This document shows, piece by piece, positions 1-8,839 of a DNA stretch of 64,000 bases. The stretch's first letter is position 1, and the number at the start of each line of letters is the position of its first letter. Made by a program: the position numbers and the translations under genes. Source of the stretch: Sorangium sp051521495 (GTDB lineage Bacteria > Myxococcota_A > Polyangia > Polyangiales > Polyangiaceae); assembly GCF_051521495.1 (NCBI RefSeq), contig NZ_CP150355.1:7688001-7752000 (forward strand), given 5' to 3'. The notes beneath the pieces were generated by a model. It made no database searches. It saw only the letters and a program-made list of their open reading frames with translations, and was not told where the DNA came from.

Positions 1-2
1 GG

Positions 3-1340
3 CACCGCTTCGGCAAGAAGCGCTATTTCGTCTTCTCGCTCATCGCCTTCACCGCGGCGTCGGTGCTCTGCGGCGTCGCCCACAGCCTCCCGATGCTCAT
101 CGTCGCCCGCGTGCTCCAGGGGCTCGGCGGCGGCGGCCTGCTCGCGAAGGCGCAGTCGATCCTGTTCGAGACGTTCCCGAAGCACGAGCAGGCGATGGCG
201 CAGGGCTTCTTCTCCGCCATCGTCATCGCCGGCCCCACGATCGGGCCGACGCTCGGCGGCTACATCGTCACGAACATCGACTGGCGCTGGATCTTCTTCA
301 TCAACGTCCCGCTCGGCATCGCGGCCGTGCTCATGTGCCTGGCCTTCCTGCCGCCGGACGCCGCGGGCGAGCGGGAGCGCGGCGGCGTCGACTGGATCGC
401 GATCGCCCTGCTCGCGGCCGGCGTCGGCTCGCTGCAGACGGTGCTCGAGGAGGGGCACTCCGAGGAGTGGTTCGACTCGCCGTTCATCCTCACGTTCTCC
501 GTGATCGCGGCCGTGAGCCTCGCCCTGTTCATCCACCGCGAGCTCTCGTCGAAGAGCCCGATCGTCGACCTGCGCGTGCTCCGGTACCGCTCGCTCTGGG
601 CGGGCAGCCTCCTGTCCGCCGTCATCGGCATGGGCCTCTACGGCGCGCTCTTCGCGGTGCCCATCTTCGCCCAGTCGATCCTCGGCTACACGTCGCAGCA
701 GACCGGCCTGCTCCTGCTCCCGGGCGCGCTGGCCTCCGCCTTCTCGATGCCGCTCGTGGCGCGGCTCCTGAACCGGTTCGACCCGCGCGCGCTCCTCGTG
801 GTCGGTGGGCTCATCCTGCTCGCCGCGCTCTTCCAGCTCCAGACGCTCACCCCGATGACGGGCTCGGGCGACCTGTTCTGGCCGCTGATCATCCGGTCGT
901 TCGGCACGACGCTGATGTTCCTGCCGCTGAGCATGGCCACGCTGGGGCCGCTCCCCAAGAAGGACATCGCCGCCGCGACCGGCCTCTACAGCCTGACGCG
1001 GCAGCTCGGGGGCAGCGTCGGGGTCGCCCTGCTCACCACCGTGCTCGCCGATCGGCAAGCGTTCCACCGGGCGGTCCTGGTGAGCGACATGGGGGCGAGC
1101 GACCCGAGGACCCTGGAGCGCGTGGCCGCGTACGCGGCGGGCTTCGCCGCGAAGGGGTTCGATCCGGCGGACGCGCGCGACAAGGCGCTCCACCTCCTCG
1201 ACCGGATCGTGAACATGCAGGCCGCCGTCATGTCGTTCAACGACACGTTCTGGGTGACGGCGGTGCTCGTCCTCGTCACGCTCCCGCTGGTGTTCCTGCT
1301 GGGGAAGGGCCGGGGCGGCCCCGCGTCCGCGGGGCACTGA
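3..1340 (+). CDS. MFS drug exporter, DHA2 (EmrB/QacA) type, 5' truncated by window
   Basis: This is the 3' part of a 14-TM-type major facilitator exporter that would use the proton gradient to expel drugs or other small amphiphiles across the inner membrane. The reading frame is open from the first bases of the window, so the true start lies upstream. Visible are the RVLQGLGGGGL segment (TM4 region), the antiporter motif C-like GPTIGPTLGGY, and the WRWIFFINVPLG segment typical of the DHA2 branch, followed by regularly spaced hydrophobic helices to the C-terminus. It converges on the VanW gene with only 37 bp between the stops. No adjacent adaptor or TetR regulator is in view, so the substrate cannot be inferred. 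Confidence 0.9.
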   Translation, partial: HRFGKKRYFVFSLIAFTAASVLCGVAHSLPMLIVARVLQGLGGGGLLAKAQSILFETFPKHEQAMAQGFFSAIVIAGPTIGPTLGGYIVTNIDWRWIFFINVPLGIAAVLMCLAFLPPDAAGERERGGVDWIAIALLAAGVGSLQTVLEEGHSEEWFDSPFILTFSVIAAVSLALFIHRELSSKSPIVDLRVLRYRSLWAGSLLSAVIGMGLYGALFAVPIFAQSILGYTSQQTGLLLLPGALASAFSMPLVARLLNRFDPRALLVVGGLILLAALFQLQTLTPMTGSGDLFWPLIIRSFGTTLMFLPLSMATLGPLPKKDIAAATGLYSLTRQLGGSVGVALLTTVLADRQAFHRAVLVSDMGASDPRTLERVAAYAAGFAAKGFDPADARDKALHLLDRIVNMQAAVMSFNDTFWVTAVLVLVTLPLVFLLGKGRGGPASAGH

Positions 1341-1377
1341 GCCGCTCGCCGAGGGGTCCGGTCTCCCTCGACCGGGC

Positions 1378-2817
1378 TCACATCGAGTACGTGCTGCCCT
1401 GCCCCTCGGCCGCCGGGGCCTCGGCGGGGGCTTGCCCCTCGCGGAGCTCTTCCACCGCCTTCACGTGCTCGGAAAGCGCCGGCAGCGACTGCGGATCGTA
1501 GTTGGGCGCGACCCAGAAGACCTCCGGCGCGGGCCTGTACTCGCTCGAATAGCTGCGCTCCGCGGCCCTGCCGTCCTTGTAACGGACGGTGACATACGAT
1601 CTCACGTCGTATCCGCACGATCCCTTCTGGTTGCGGCGCACCTGGCCCTCGGACAGCTCGGACTTCACGTAGATGCGCCGGATGAAATCGTCGGTGCGCT
1701 CGGCCGAGATGTGGTGTTCGACCTCGGCCACCGGGTCGCCGCCCAGGATCTCGACGCGCAGCACCGTCGGCTCGGGGAGGTACGCGTGGATCATGATCGG
1801 GAACGGGAGCGTGTTCCTGATCTTCAGGTCCGACTCCGGGTAGGTCACCATCGCGTCGAGCCCCATGGGGATGTAGGCGCTCGGGCGGGAGTGGCTCTGG
1901 CGGTCCGGCGTGTCGAGCGCGCCGAAGAGCGACGCGGCGTAGAGCGTGCTCGAGACCTGACACGTCCCGCCGCCGTACCCGGGGACGGTCTCGTCGCCCA
2001 GGATCTCCGGGGCGATGGTGAACCCGTTCTTGGCCGTCCTGGGGCCGACGTGGGCGTTGAACGAGAAGGTCTCGCCAGGAGCCAGGATGGTGCCGTCGAT
2101 CTTGGACGCCGCGTTCCTGATGTTGCGGGCGCGCCCCGCCTCCTTGCCGTGCCGCTTGAACTTCGTCTCGTAGGCCGCGACGACCTTGGTGACGTCGACG
2201 CTCACCAGGTCGGCGACGTCGACCTCCGGCAAGATCTGCCGGACCACGAGCTCGATGAGCTCCTCGTCGCCGTGCTCCCCGGCCCGCAGCGCCGCGAGCG
2301 AGGCCTCGACGTCGAGCGCCCGGCCGGCCTGCTCCGGGATCTTGCGCCGGTTCGCGAGGTCGAGCCGCGCGTCCACGGGCGCCCGGTAGATCTGCGGAGC
2401 GAGCCGCTCGAGGAACGCCCGCGCCCGCGGCTCGTCCACGGCCCAGGTGAGCGGCACGTCGATCTCGCCGCGCCGCGCCCGCCGGGCCTCCCGGAGCCGC
2501 TGCGCCCAGGGCCCCTCGTGGCCGACACGCCTCGCCGCCGCGAGCGTCTCGTCGACGTCGACCTCGACGCCCGCCTCACCGAGCGTCGCGGTCAGCTCCA
2601 CGTCGTCGTGGCGCAGCCGGACGACGCGCTCGCGGAGCGCGTCGCGCCGCGCCGTCAGCCAGGCCGCCGGCGCGGCGCCGTCCGGCAGGAAGCGCTCGCC
2701 GACCGAGAGGCCGCGGATCACCGGAGCGGCCGGCAGCGCCTCGCGAACCGCCATGGCGGCGCCCACGCCCGCCGACCCGCCGAGCGCCAAGACCAGAACG
2801 AGGGCCCTCGTATCCAC
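1378..2817 (-). CDS. VanW family protein with N-terminal peptidoglycan-binding-like region
   Basis: A 479-residue envelope protein. The N-terminus (about residues 1-25) is a hydrophobic anchor. Residues roughly 90-200 resemble the domain that often precedes VanW (PG_binding_4 type), and residues about 225-350 carry the VanW core, with the hallmark GETFSFN, GGGTCQVSSTLY and SHSRPSAYIPMG motifs. VanW was named from a vancomycin-resistance cluster, but the biochemical role is unknown, and no van ligase genes occur here, so resistance should not be assumed. The start is a GTG at 2817; the ribosome-binding site is weak, so the start is uncertain. It stands alone and converges on the MFS gene. Confidence 0.88.
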   Translation of the reverse strand: MDTRALVLVLALGGSAGVGAAMAVREALPAAPVIRGLSVGERFLPDGAAPAAWLTARRDALRERVVRLRHDDVELTATLGEAGVEVDVDETLAAARRVGHEGPWAQRLREARRARRGEIDVPLTWAVDEPRARAFLERLAPQIYRAPVDARLDLANRRKIPEQAGRALDVEASLAALRAGEHGDEELIELVVRQILPEVDVADLVSVDVTKVVAAYETKFKRHGKEAGRARNIRNAASKIDGTILAPGETFSFNAHVGPRTAKNGFTIAPEILGDETVPGYGGGTCQVSSTLYAASLFGALDTPDRQSHSRPSAYIPMGLDAMVTYPESDLKIRNTLPFPIMIHAYLPEPTVLRVEILGGDPVAEVEHHISAERTDDFIRRIYVKSELSEGQVRRNQKGSCGYDVRSYVTVRYKDGRAAERSYSSEYRPAPEVFWVAPNYDPQSLPALSEHVKAVEELREGQAPAEAPAAEGQGSTYSM

Positions 2818-2879
2818 GGCAGCTCGCGATGGTACCCGGATCGCGGACGATCTGGAAGTTCACCAGATCGCTGAGAAGA

Positions 2880-2910
2880 GAAAAAACCGTTAAGACGCCA
2901 AGAACGTGTC
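2880..2910. repeat. Partial REP-like motif (CGCCAAGAACG type)
   Basis: The spacer between the VanW start and the thiS-like stop holds an AT-richer run followed by a motif of the form TTAAGACGCCAAGAACG. A longer version of the same theme (GCCAAGGCGCC / GGCGCCTTGGCG) forms an inverted repeat near 48.45 kb. The kinship is judged by eye only. Confidence 0.3.
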
Positions 2911-2938
2911 CGGTACCAGCGCTGCCAGCCGAGCCGCC

Positions 2939-3139
2939 TCAGCCGCCGCCGACGAAGTGGACGATCTCGACCACGTCCCCCTCGGCGAGCTCGGCGGCCG
3001 TGTGCTCGGCCCGCGGCACCACCTCGCCGTTGCGCTCCACCGCCACCGGCCCCTCGGTCAGCCCGAGCAGCTCGACGAGCCTCCGCACCGTGAGCGCCGC
3101 CGGCACCTCGCGCGCTTCCCCGTTCACCGTGATGTTCAT
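2939..3139 (-). CDS. thiS: ThiS/MoaD-like ubiquitin-fold sulfur carrier
   Basis: A 66-residue protein beginning MNITVNGE and ending in the diagnostic Gly-Gly (FVGGG) tail. These fit ThiS: a beta-grasp sulfur carrier whose C-terminal glycine is adenylated and thiocarboxylated to donate sulfur for the thiazole of thiamine. The size matches the family (about 65-70). Its ATG overlaps the stop region of the gamma carbonic anhydrase gene by 4 bp, so the two are translationally coupled. No thiG, thiF or thiE is in the window, which leaves room for a related sulfur-carrier role, for example in tRNA thiolation or with an unlinked ThiG. Confidence 0.8.
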   Translation of the reverse strand: MNITVNGEAREVPAALTVRRLVELLGLTEGPVAVERNGEVVPRAEHTAAELAEGDVVEIVHFVGGG

Positions 3140-3720
3140 GGCTTCCTCACCTCTCGCATCACCGTCCGCGCCGCGACCTCCGGCGGCTCGACGGCCTCCC
3201 CGGCGAGCGCCGCCCGGAAGCGCCGCGCGTTCTCGACGTAACCCGCGGCGCCCAGCTTCCCGAGCTCGGCCTGATCCGGCCGGACCTCGCCCACCACGCG
3301 GGCCGGGTTGCCGCGCACCATCGACCGCGGCGGGATCACCCGCCCCGGCGGCACCACCGCGCCGGCCGCGATCACCGAGCACTCGCCGATCTCGACGTTG
3401 TCGAGCACGATGCTCCCCATCCCGATCAGGCACCCGTCCCCGACGAGGCAGCCGTGCAGGATCGCGCTGTGCCCGATGGTCACGTCGGCGCCCACGATCG
3501 TCTGCGAGAGGCCGCCCGTCAGGTGCAGGCACGCGAGATCCTGCACGTTGGTCCGCGGGCCGACGCGGATCGCGCCGATGTCCCCGCGCAGCACCGCGCC
3601 GAACCACACGCTCGCCTCGTCGCCGAGCTCGACGTCGCCGATCACCGTCGCGTTCGGCGCGAGGAACACGTCGCGCCCGAGCCGCGGGGACACCCCGCCG
3701 AGATCCAGGACGAGCGCCAC
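3136..3720 (-). CDS. Gamma carbonic anhydrase family protein (left-handed beta-helix)
   Basis: 194 residues. The N-terminal two-thirds is a hexapeptide-repeat left-handed beta-helix, as in YrdA/PaaY/CaiE-type gamma carbonic anhydrases. Histidines that fit the metal-binding set occur in CLHLTGG (His about 66) and in GHSAILHGC (His about 83 and 88). The conserved RGD-containing GAVLRGDIG segment is present. Members bind zinc, iron or cobalt; many are true CO2 hydratases, but others have other or unknown substrates. The start is a GTG only 1 bp after the miaB stop, and the gene overlaps thiS by 4 bp, so miaB, this gene and thiS form one tight operon. The C-terminal 40 residues after the helix are charged and lineage specific. 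Confidence 0.88.
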   Translation of the reverse strand: MALVLDLGGVSPRLGRDVFLAPNATVIGDVELGDEASVWFGAVLRGDIGAIRVGPRTNVQDLACLHLTGGLSQTIVGADVTIGHSAILHGCLVGDGCLIGMGSIVLDNVEIGECSVIAAGAVVPPGRVIPPRSMVRGNPARVVGEVRPDQAELGKLGAAGYVENARRFRAALAGEAVEPPEVAARTVMREVRKP

Positions 3721-3721
3721 G

Positions 3722-5218
3722 TCAGCCGCCCTCGGCGGCGACCACCGGCAGCGAGCGCCGGCCCGGCCGCGGCTCCGGGCCGCCCCGCGGCCGCTGCCGG
3801 GCCGCGGCGCGCGCCGCCTCGGTGAGCTCGGCCTGCAGCGAGTGCTTGTTCGCCCGGGCGATCGAGACCTCGACGATCTCGCCGAGCAGGTCGAGCTCCC
3901 CGGCGCCCTCGATGTGCGCGATCTCGTGGCGCGCCGTCCGGCCGGACCAGAGCGCGCCGCCCGCGCCGCCGTGCCCGCGCTCCTTGTCGCGCCCCTCGAC
4001 GAGCACCTCCTGCGTCGTCCCCACGAGGGCCGACAGGTGGGCCGCGAGCAGCGCCTCGCTCTCCTCGAACAGGCGCGCGAGCCGCTCGCCCTTCACGCCC
4101 TCGGGCACGTCGTCCGGCAGCTTCAGCGCGGGCGTGTGCGGCCGGCGCGAGTACTTGAAGCCGAACAGCCCCTTGAACCCCACCTCGCGCACGAGCGACA
4201 GCGTCGCCGCGAAGTCGTCCTCCGTCTCGCCCGGGAAGCCGACGATGACGTCCGTCGAGAGCGTCAGCCCCGGGACCGCCTCCACGAGCGCCCGCGTCCT
4301 CGCGACGTACTCGGCGCGCGTGTAGCGGCGGATCATCCGCCGGAGGACCCGATCGCTGCCCGACTGCACCGGCATGTGCACGTGGCGCGGCAGCACCGGG
4401 AGCTCGGCGTGGGCGAGGACGAGCGACGGCGTGAGGTGCCGCGGGTGCGGGCTCGTGTAGCGCAGGCGCGCGAGGCCGGGGACGTCGGCCGCCACGCGCC
4501 GGAGCAGCGCCGCGAACTCGCTCTCGTCCGGGTCGTCCGCGCTCGCGCCGGGGGCCCGCGGCAGCGCGCCGAGCGGGTCGCGGTAGCTGTTCACCGTCTG
4601 GCCGAGGAGCGTGACCTCGCGCGTCCCCGCGGCCACGAGCGCCGCGATCTCGGCGACGATCTCGTCGCTCGGCCGGTACCGCTCCGGCCCGCGGGTGTGG
4701 GGGACGATGCAGAACGAGCAGCGCTCGTCGCAGCCCTTCATGACGGTCACGAACGCCGTCGGCGCAGCGCGCGGCGAGGACGACGATCCGGGCGACGGCG
4801 GCGACGCGACGAGGAACCGGGGCGCGTCCAGGTCGAACACCGTGCGCGCGATCGGCAGCCCGCCGATCGCGAGGTCGCCGAGCAGGCCGGGCAGCTCCGG
4901 GATGTTGTCCGGCCCCACCACGACGTCGATCGCGCGCATCTGCTTGAGGAGGCGCTCCCCCTCCTGCTGCGCCACGCAGCCCGCCACGACGAGCACCCGT
5001 TCCGCGCGCTCCCGCTTCCAGCGCGCGAGCCGGCCCACCTCGCTCCGCAGCTTCTGCTCGGCCTTCTCGCGCACGCTGCACGTGTTGAGCACGAGCACGT
5101 CCGCCTCGTCGGGGCCGCCGGCCTCCGTGTAGCCGGCGCGGCGGAGCACGTCGTGCATCCGCTCGGAGTCGTGCACGTTCATCTGGCAGCCGAACGTCGT
5201 GATCGAATACCGGGGCAT
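3722..5218 (-). CDS. miaB: tRNA-2-methylthio-N6-dimethylallyladenosine synthase MiaB
   Basis: Radical-SAM methylthiotransferase that adds the 2-methylthio group to i6A37 of tRNAs reading UNN codons. The N-terminal domain supplies the auxiliary 4Fe-4S cluster through Cys11 (FGCQMN), Cys47 (LNTCSVRE) and Cys81 (AGCVAQ). The radical-SAM cluster is bound by C163-x3-C167-x2-C170 (GCDERCSFC), and a C-terminal TRAM-like domain follows. At 498 residues it is slightly longer than usual, because of a Ser/Pro-rich insertion at about residues 138-152, just before the SAM motif. The frame is open upstream, but the ATG at 5218 starting MPRYSITTFGC matches the family N-terminus. First gene of the miaB / gamma-CA / thiS operon. 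Confidence 0.95.
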   Translation of the reverse strand: MPRYSITTFGCQMNVHDSERMHDVLRRAGYTEAGGPDEADVLVLNTCSVREKAEQKLRSEVGRLARWKRERAERVLVVAGCVAQQEGERLLKQMRAIDVVVGPDNIPELPGLLGDLAIGGLPIARTVFDLDAPRFLVASPPSPGSSSSPRAAPTAFVTVMKGCDERCSFCIVPHTRGPERYRPSDEIVAEIAALVAAGTREVTLLGQTVNSYRDPLGALPRAPGASADDPDESEFAALLRRVAADVPGLARLRYTSPHPRHLTPSLVLAHAELPVLPRHVHMPVQSGSDRVLRRMIRRYTRAEYVARTRALVEAVPGLTLSTDVIVGFPGETEDDFAATLSLVREVGFKGLFGFKYSRRPHTPALKLPDDVPEGVKGERLARLFEESEALLAAHLSALVGTTQEVLVEGRDKERGHGGAGGALWSGRTARHEIAHIEGAGELDLLGEIVEVSIARANKHSLQAELTEAARAAARQRPRGGPEPRPGRRSLPVVAAEGG

Positions 5219-5534
5219 CGAAGCGATGCACGCTCTAACAGAAGGGGCCCGAGGCCGCCACCTCGCGCGGAAGGCGCCCCGCCGCGCCGCCGGCGCAGCT
5301 CCCCTCGCCCTCTCCAGCCGCCGCGCCCGCCGCGCGGGCGCCCCCCACGTCCAGCGCCGCGCGGGCGCCGCCCAACCATCTCCACCACCGCGCCCCCATT
5401 TCCAAGCAGCGCCGCGCGACGCGCGCAGGACAGACAGATCGGGCGTCGGCTCGACAACAGCCGGCGCCATGCGCCGCCAAAAGGACACAGACGCGGCGCG
5501 GTACCATGTTAACAATCGGCTCGGGAGGAGACCG
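5219..5534. other. Divergent intergenic region, miaB / acyl-CoA synthetase
   Basis: A 316-bp GC-rich spacer between divergently transcribed genes, which must hold both promoters. I see no clear -35/-10 pair, riboswitch or strong repeat. The only distinctive element is the GGGAGGAG ribosome-binding site at 5523-5530 in front of the acyl-CoA synthetase. Confidence 0.5.
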
Positions 5535-7367
5535 ATGGCGAACCTGGAGAATCTGGTAGAATTGCTCGATCGCGCGCTGAACCTTCATGGTCCCCGGCCG
5601 CTGTTCGGCACGAAGACCGAAGGCCGCTGGGATTGGATCACCTATGCGGAGTTCGGGCAGCTCGTCGCCAGGTTCCGCGGTGGGCTGGCGTCGCTCGGGG
5701 TCCAGCGGGGGGATCGGGTGGCCCTCATCTCCAACAACCGCGTCGAGTGGGCGGTCTCGGCTTACGCTTGCTTCAGCATGGGAGTCGCCGTCGTGCCGAT
5801 GTACGAGGCGCAGCTCCCGAGCGAGTGGGCGTTCATCATCAACGATTGCGAGGCCGTGGCCGCGATCGTCGCCACGCCGCAGATCTACGGCAAGTGCAAG
5901 GATCTCCCCACGAAGGCGCCGTCGCTGAAGCACGTTGTCTGCATGTTCGACCCCGACGGGGCGGCGGACGGCCTCCCCGGCGTGAAGACGAGCTCGTACA
6001 AAGAGCTGCTCGCCGCGGGCGAGCGGAGCCCGGCCCCGGCCATCCAGCCGACATCGAAGGACATGGCGTGCCTCATCTACACGTCGGGCACGACCGGCAA
6101 CCCCAAGGGGGTGATCCTCTCCCACGGCAACATCGCCTCCAACGTCTGCGCCGTGCTGGAGCTCATCCCGTTCGGCGGCGCCGATCGGAGCCTCTCGTTC
6201 CTCCCGTGGGCCCACTCGTTCGGCCACACCGGCGAGCTCCACGTGATGATCACGGTGGGCGCGTCGATGGCGCTGAGCGAGTCGGTCGACAAGATCATCG
6301 CGAACCTCGGCGAGGTGCACCCCACCGTGCTGATGAGCGTCCCGCGGATCTTCAACCGCATCTACGAGGGCGTGCAGAAGCAGATGTCGGAGAAGTCCGC
6401 CGTCATCCAGGCCCTGTTCCGCGCCGGGATGCGCGCCGCGACGAAGCAGCAGAAGGGCGAGCCGCTCGCCCTCGTCGACCGGCTCGCGCTGGCCGTGGCG
6501 GACCGCGCCATCTTCTCGAAGATACGCGCCAAGTTCGGCGGCAAGCTGAAGTACGCCATCAGCGGCGGGGCGGCGCTCGCCCGTGAGGTGGCCGAGTTCG
6601 TCGACGCGCTCGGCATCACCGTCTACGAGGGCTACGGCCTCACGGAGACATCGCCCGTCGCCGCCGTGAACTACCCGGGAGCCCGCCGCCTCGGCAGCGT
6701 GGGCAAGCCGATCCCGGGCGTGAGGATCGTCATCGACAGGGCGGAGACACACGACCCGAAGCAGGGAGAGATCGTCGTCTACGGCCCGAACGTCATGCTG
6801 GGCTATTACAAGCGCGACGAGGAGAGCAAGGCCGTCTTCACCGAGGACGGCGGCTTCCGCACAGGCGATCTGGGCTACCTCGACGACGACGGCTATCTCT
6901 TCGTCACGGGCCGCATCAAGGAGCAGTACAAGCTGGAGAACGGCAAGTACGTCGCGCCGGCCCCGCTCGAGGAGAAGCTCAAGCTGTCTCCGCTGATCAA
7001 CGGCGCGATGGTCCACGGCGACAACCGCCCCTTCAACGTGGCGCTGATCGTGCCCGAGATGGCGGCGCTCAAGGAGTGGGCGCGGGGCGAGGGGCTCTCG
7101 TTCGAGTCCACGGACGCGATGCTGAGGCACCCGCGGGTGGTCGCGCGCGTCCAGGCGGAGGTCGACAAGTACGCGTCTGATTTCAAGTCGTTCGAGAAGA
7201 TCAAGCAGATCGCCCTCTCGGACGAGGATTTCACGGCGGAGAACGGGATGCTCACGCCGACCCTGAAGCTGAAGCGGCGCGTGGCGCTCCAGAAGTACGG
7301 GCCCGCGATCGAGGCGCTCTACGCCGGCGCGAAGGCCGCGCCGCGCGAGGCCGTACCGGCCAGCTGA
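5535..7367 (+). CDS. Long-chain acyl-CoA synthetase (AMP-forming)
   Basis: 610-residue ANL-superfamily enzyme that activates a carboxylic acid, probably a long-chain fatty acid, through an acyl-adenylate to its CoA thioester. The AMP-binding signature LIYTSGTTGNPKG lies at about residues 180-192. The adenine-binding GYGLTETSP segment is near 366-374, and the RTGDLGYLDDDGYLFVTGR hinge region follows. It has the long C-terminal lid seen in FadD15/FACL-type eukaryote-like synthetases (ELIPFG and WAHSFG segments). The ATG at 5535 is preceded by a strong GGGAGGAG site; the upstream in-frame extension is a low-complexity shadow. It is monocistronic here. An acyl-CoA dehydrogenase at 17.5-19.3 kb could act in the same pathway, but they are not linked. 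Confidence 0.93.
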   Translation: MANLENLVELLDRALNLHGPRPLFGTKTEGRWDWITYAEFGQLVARFRGGLASLGVQRGDRVALISNNRVEWAVSAYACFSMGVAVVPMYEAQLPSEWAFIINDCEAVAAIVATPQIYGKCKDLPTKAPSLKHVVCMFDPDGAADGLPGVKTSSYKELLAAGERSPAPAIQPTSKDMACLIYTSGTTGNPKGVILSHGNIASNVCAVLELIPFGGADRSLSFLPWAHSFGHTGELHVMITVGASMALSESVDKIIANLGEVHPTVLMSVPRIFNRIYEGVQKQMSEKSAVIQALFRAGMRAATKQQKGEPLALVDRLALAVADRAIFSKIRAKFGGKLKYAISGGAALAREVAEFVDALGITVYEGYGLTETSPVAAVNYPGARRLGSVGKPIPGVRIVIDRAETHDPKQGEIVVYGPNVMLGYYKRDEESKAVFTEDGGFRTGDLGYLDDDGYLFVTGRIKEQYKLENGKYVAPAPLEEKLKLSPLINGAMVHGDNRPFNVALIVPEMAALKEWARGEGLSFESTDAMLRHPRVVARVQAEVDKYASDFKSFEKIKQIALSDEDFTAENGMLTPTLKLKRRVALQKYGPAIEALYAGAKAAPREAVPAS

Positions 7368-7450
7368 GCCTCCCGGCGGCGCCCGGCCGGCGGTCCCTCG
7401 CCGCCCCGCTTCGTCCCCGCCGTAGCCCACCGTTCCCGTCGTTCTGCACC

Positions 7451-7506
7451 GTCGCCCGCCGCTCCCCGCCGTCGCCCGCCGCTCCCCGCCCGCCGCTCCC
7501 CGCCCA
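7451..7506. repeat. Tandem 20-bp GC-rich repeat downstream of acyl-CoA synthetase
   Basis: Two perfect adjacent copies of a 20-bp unit (7451-7470 and 7471-7490), followed by a third truncated copy sharing its last 14 bases. No coding frame is supported. It occupies the 228-bp spacer before the proline iminopeptidase gene. Confidence 0.7.
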
Positions 7507-7595
7507 CGCCCTCTCCCCTCCCGGCGCGCCTTGGCGTACGCTGGGCGCGGCGGGCGCGGCCCACACCGGTCGACGAACGGGAGCGGCATGGCGGC

Positions 7596-8558
7596 ATGAC
7601 GACAACAGGCACCCAGAGGCGAACGCTGTATCCCGAGATCGAGCCGTACCGCGCCGGCAGGCTCCGCGTCTCCGATCTTCACGAGATCTATTTCGAGGAG
7701 TCGGGCAACCCGCGCGGCAAGCCGGTCGTCTTCGTGCACGGCGGCCCCGGGGGCGGCACGGAGCCGAAGCAGCGGCGCTTCTTCGACCCGGCCGCCTACC
7801 GGATCGTGCTCTTCGACCAGCGGGGCTGCGGCAGGAGCACGCCGTACGCATGCCTGGAGGAGAACACCACCTGGCACCTCGTCGCGGACATGGAGGCGCT
7901 CCGCGAGCACCTCGGGATCGAGCGCTGGCAGGTGTTCGGCGGCTCGTGGGGGAGCACGCTCTCGCTGGCCTACGCCGAGAGGCACCCGGAGCGCGTGACG
8001 GAGCTCGTGCTGCGCGGCATCTTCCTGCTGCGGAAGCAGGAGCTCGACTGGTTCTATCAGCGGGGCGCGAGCGCCATCTTCCCCGACGCGTGGGAGGAGT
8101 ACCTCACGTTCATCCCCGAGGCCGAGCGCGACGACCTGCTCACGGCGTACCACCGGCGCCTCACGAGCCCAGACCCCGGGGAGCAGCAGCGGGCGGCGCG
8201 CGCGTGGAGCGTCTGGGAGGGGCGGACGAGCTGCCTGTTCACGAACCACGATCTCGTCGCGAAGACGTCAGGTGATGAGTTCGCCCTCGCGTTCGCCCGG
8301 ATCGAGTGCCACTATTTCATGAACAAGGGGTTCTTCAGGGCGGAGACGCAGCTGCTCGACGACGTGCACCGGATCCGCCATATCCCGACCGTCATCGTGC
8401 AGGGCCGCTACGATGTCGTCTGTCCGCCGGAGAGCGCGTGGGCGCTCCACCGCGCGTTCCCCGAGTCCACGCTGCGCATCGTGGCGGACGCGGGGCACTC
8501 GGCCATGGAGCCGGGCATCCTGCACGAGCTGGTCGAGGCGACCGATCGGTTCCGTTGA
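7596..8558 (+). CDS. pip: Proline iminopeptidase
   Basis: 320-residue alpha/beta hydrolase of peptidase family S33 that removes N-terminal proline from peptides in the cytoplasm. Visible are the oxyanion segment HGGPGGG (residues 48-54), the DQRGCGRS loop (74-81), the nucleophile elbow GGSWGS with Ser117, and the catalytic His in AGHSAMEPG near residue 301, with the acid expected in the GRYDVVCP segment. Length and layout match the family closely, including the cap domain with DWFYQRGAS. The start at 7596 (MTTTGTQRRTLYPEIEPY) gives the canonical N-terminus. It is a single gene with no obvious operon partner. Confidence 0.95.
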   Translation: MTTTGTQRRTLYPEIEPYRAGRLRVSDLHEIYFEESGNPRGKPVVFVHGGPGGGTEPKQRRFFDPAAYRIVLFDQRGCGRSTPYACLEENTTWHLVADMEALREHLGIERWQVFGGSWGSTLSLAYAERHPERVTELVLRGIFLLRKQELDWFYQRGASAIFPDAWEEYLTFIPEAERDDLLTAYHRRLTSPDPGEQQRAARAWSVWEGRTSCLFTNHDLVAKTSGDEFALAFARIECHYFMNKGFFRAETQLLDDVHRIRHIPTVIVQGRYDVVCPPESAWALHRAFPESTLRIVADAGHSAMEPGILHELVEATDRFR

Positions 8559-8839
8559 TCGGCGGTCGACGAGCGCGGTCGCGGCGGCGCCGCCGCGCTC
8601 GCCAGGCGCCCGGTACATCCAACACCGTATTTCACAGTCAACCACGTCCCGAGCGCCGCTCGTCCCCCCTCGATCTCCACGAATTCAGGCCGCGCAAAGG
8701 TGGATGAGCCTGCTCAGGCCTGCATCTCGGGGTGCGATCCGGTCGAATCGCGTCGGTCTTGGCTCTCTGGCCGCTTGCGCCGCGTGGGGTCGGTCTTTAA
8801 CGTAGACAAAGGGAAGGGTTGATTCCCCCGTGGAGGCTT

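Noticed and set aside
1378..2817. Vancomycin resistance locus
   Set aside because: VanW homologues are widespread without resistance, and no vanA/H/X-like genes are present.
1432..2874. Long + strand ORFs antisense to VanW (and similar long antisense ORFs elsewhere, for example 23181-27395 and 43973-46069)
   Set aside because: They are typical stop-poor antisense frames of GC-rich genes: Arg/Gly/Ala/Pro-rich, without domains, and opposed to well-recognised genes.
2939..3607. 222-codon minus-strand frame covering the thiS gene
   Set aside because: Only the last 66 codons (thiS) match a family; the upstream part is a shadow of the gamma carbonic anhydrase gene.
8700..8800. tRNA-like GGTCGAATC stretch
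   Set aside because: No acceptor, D or anticodon stems fit around it; no tRNA gene could be supported anywhere in the window.
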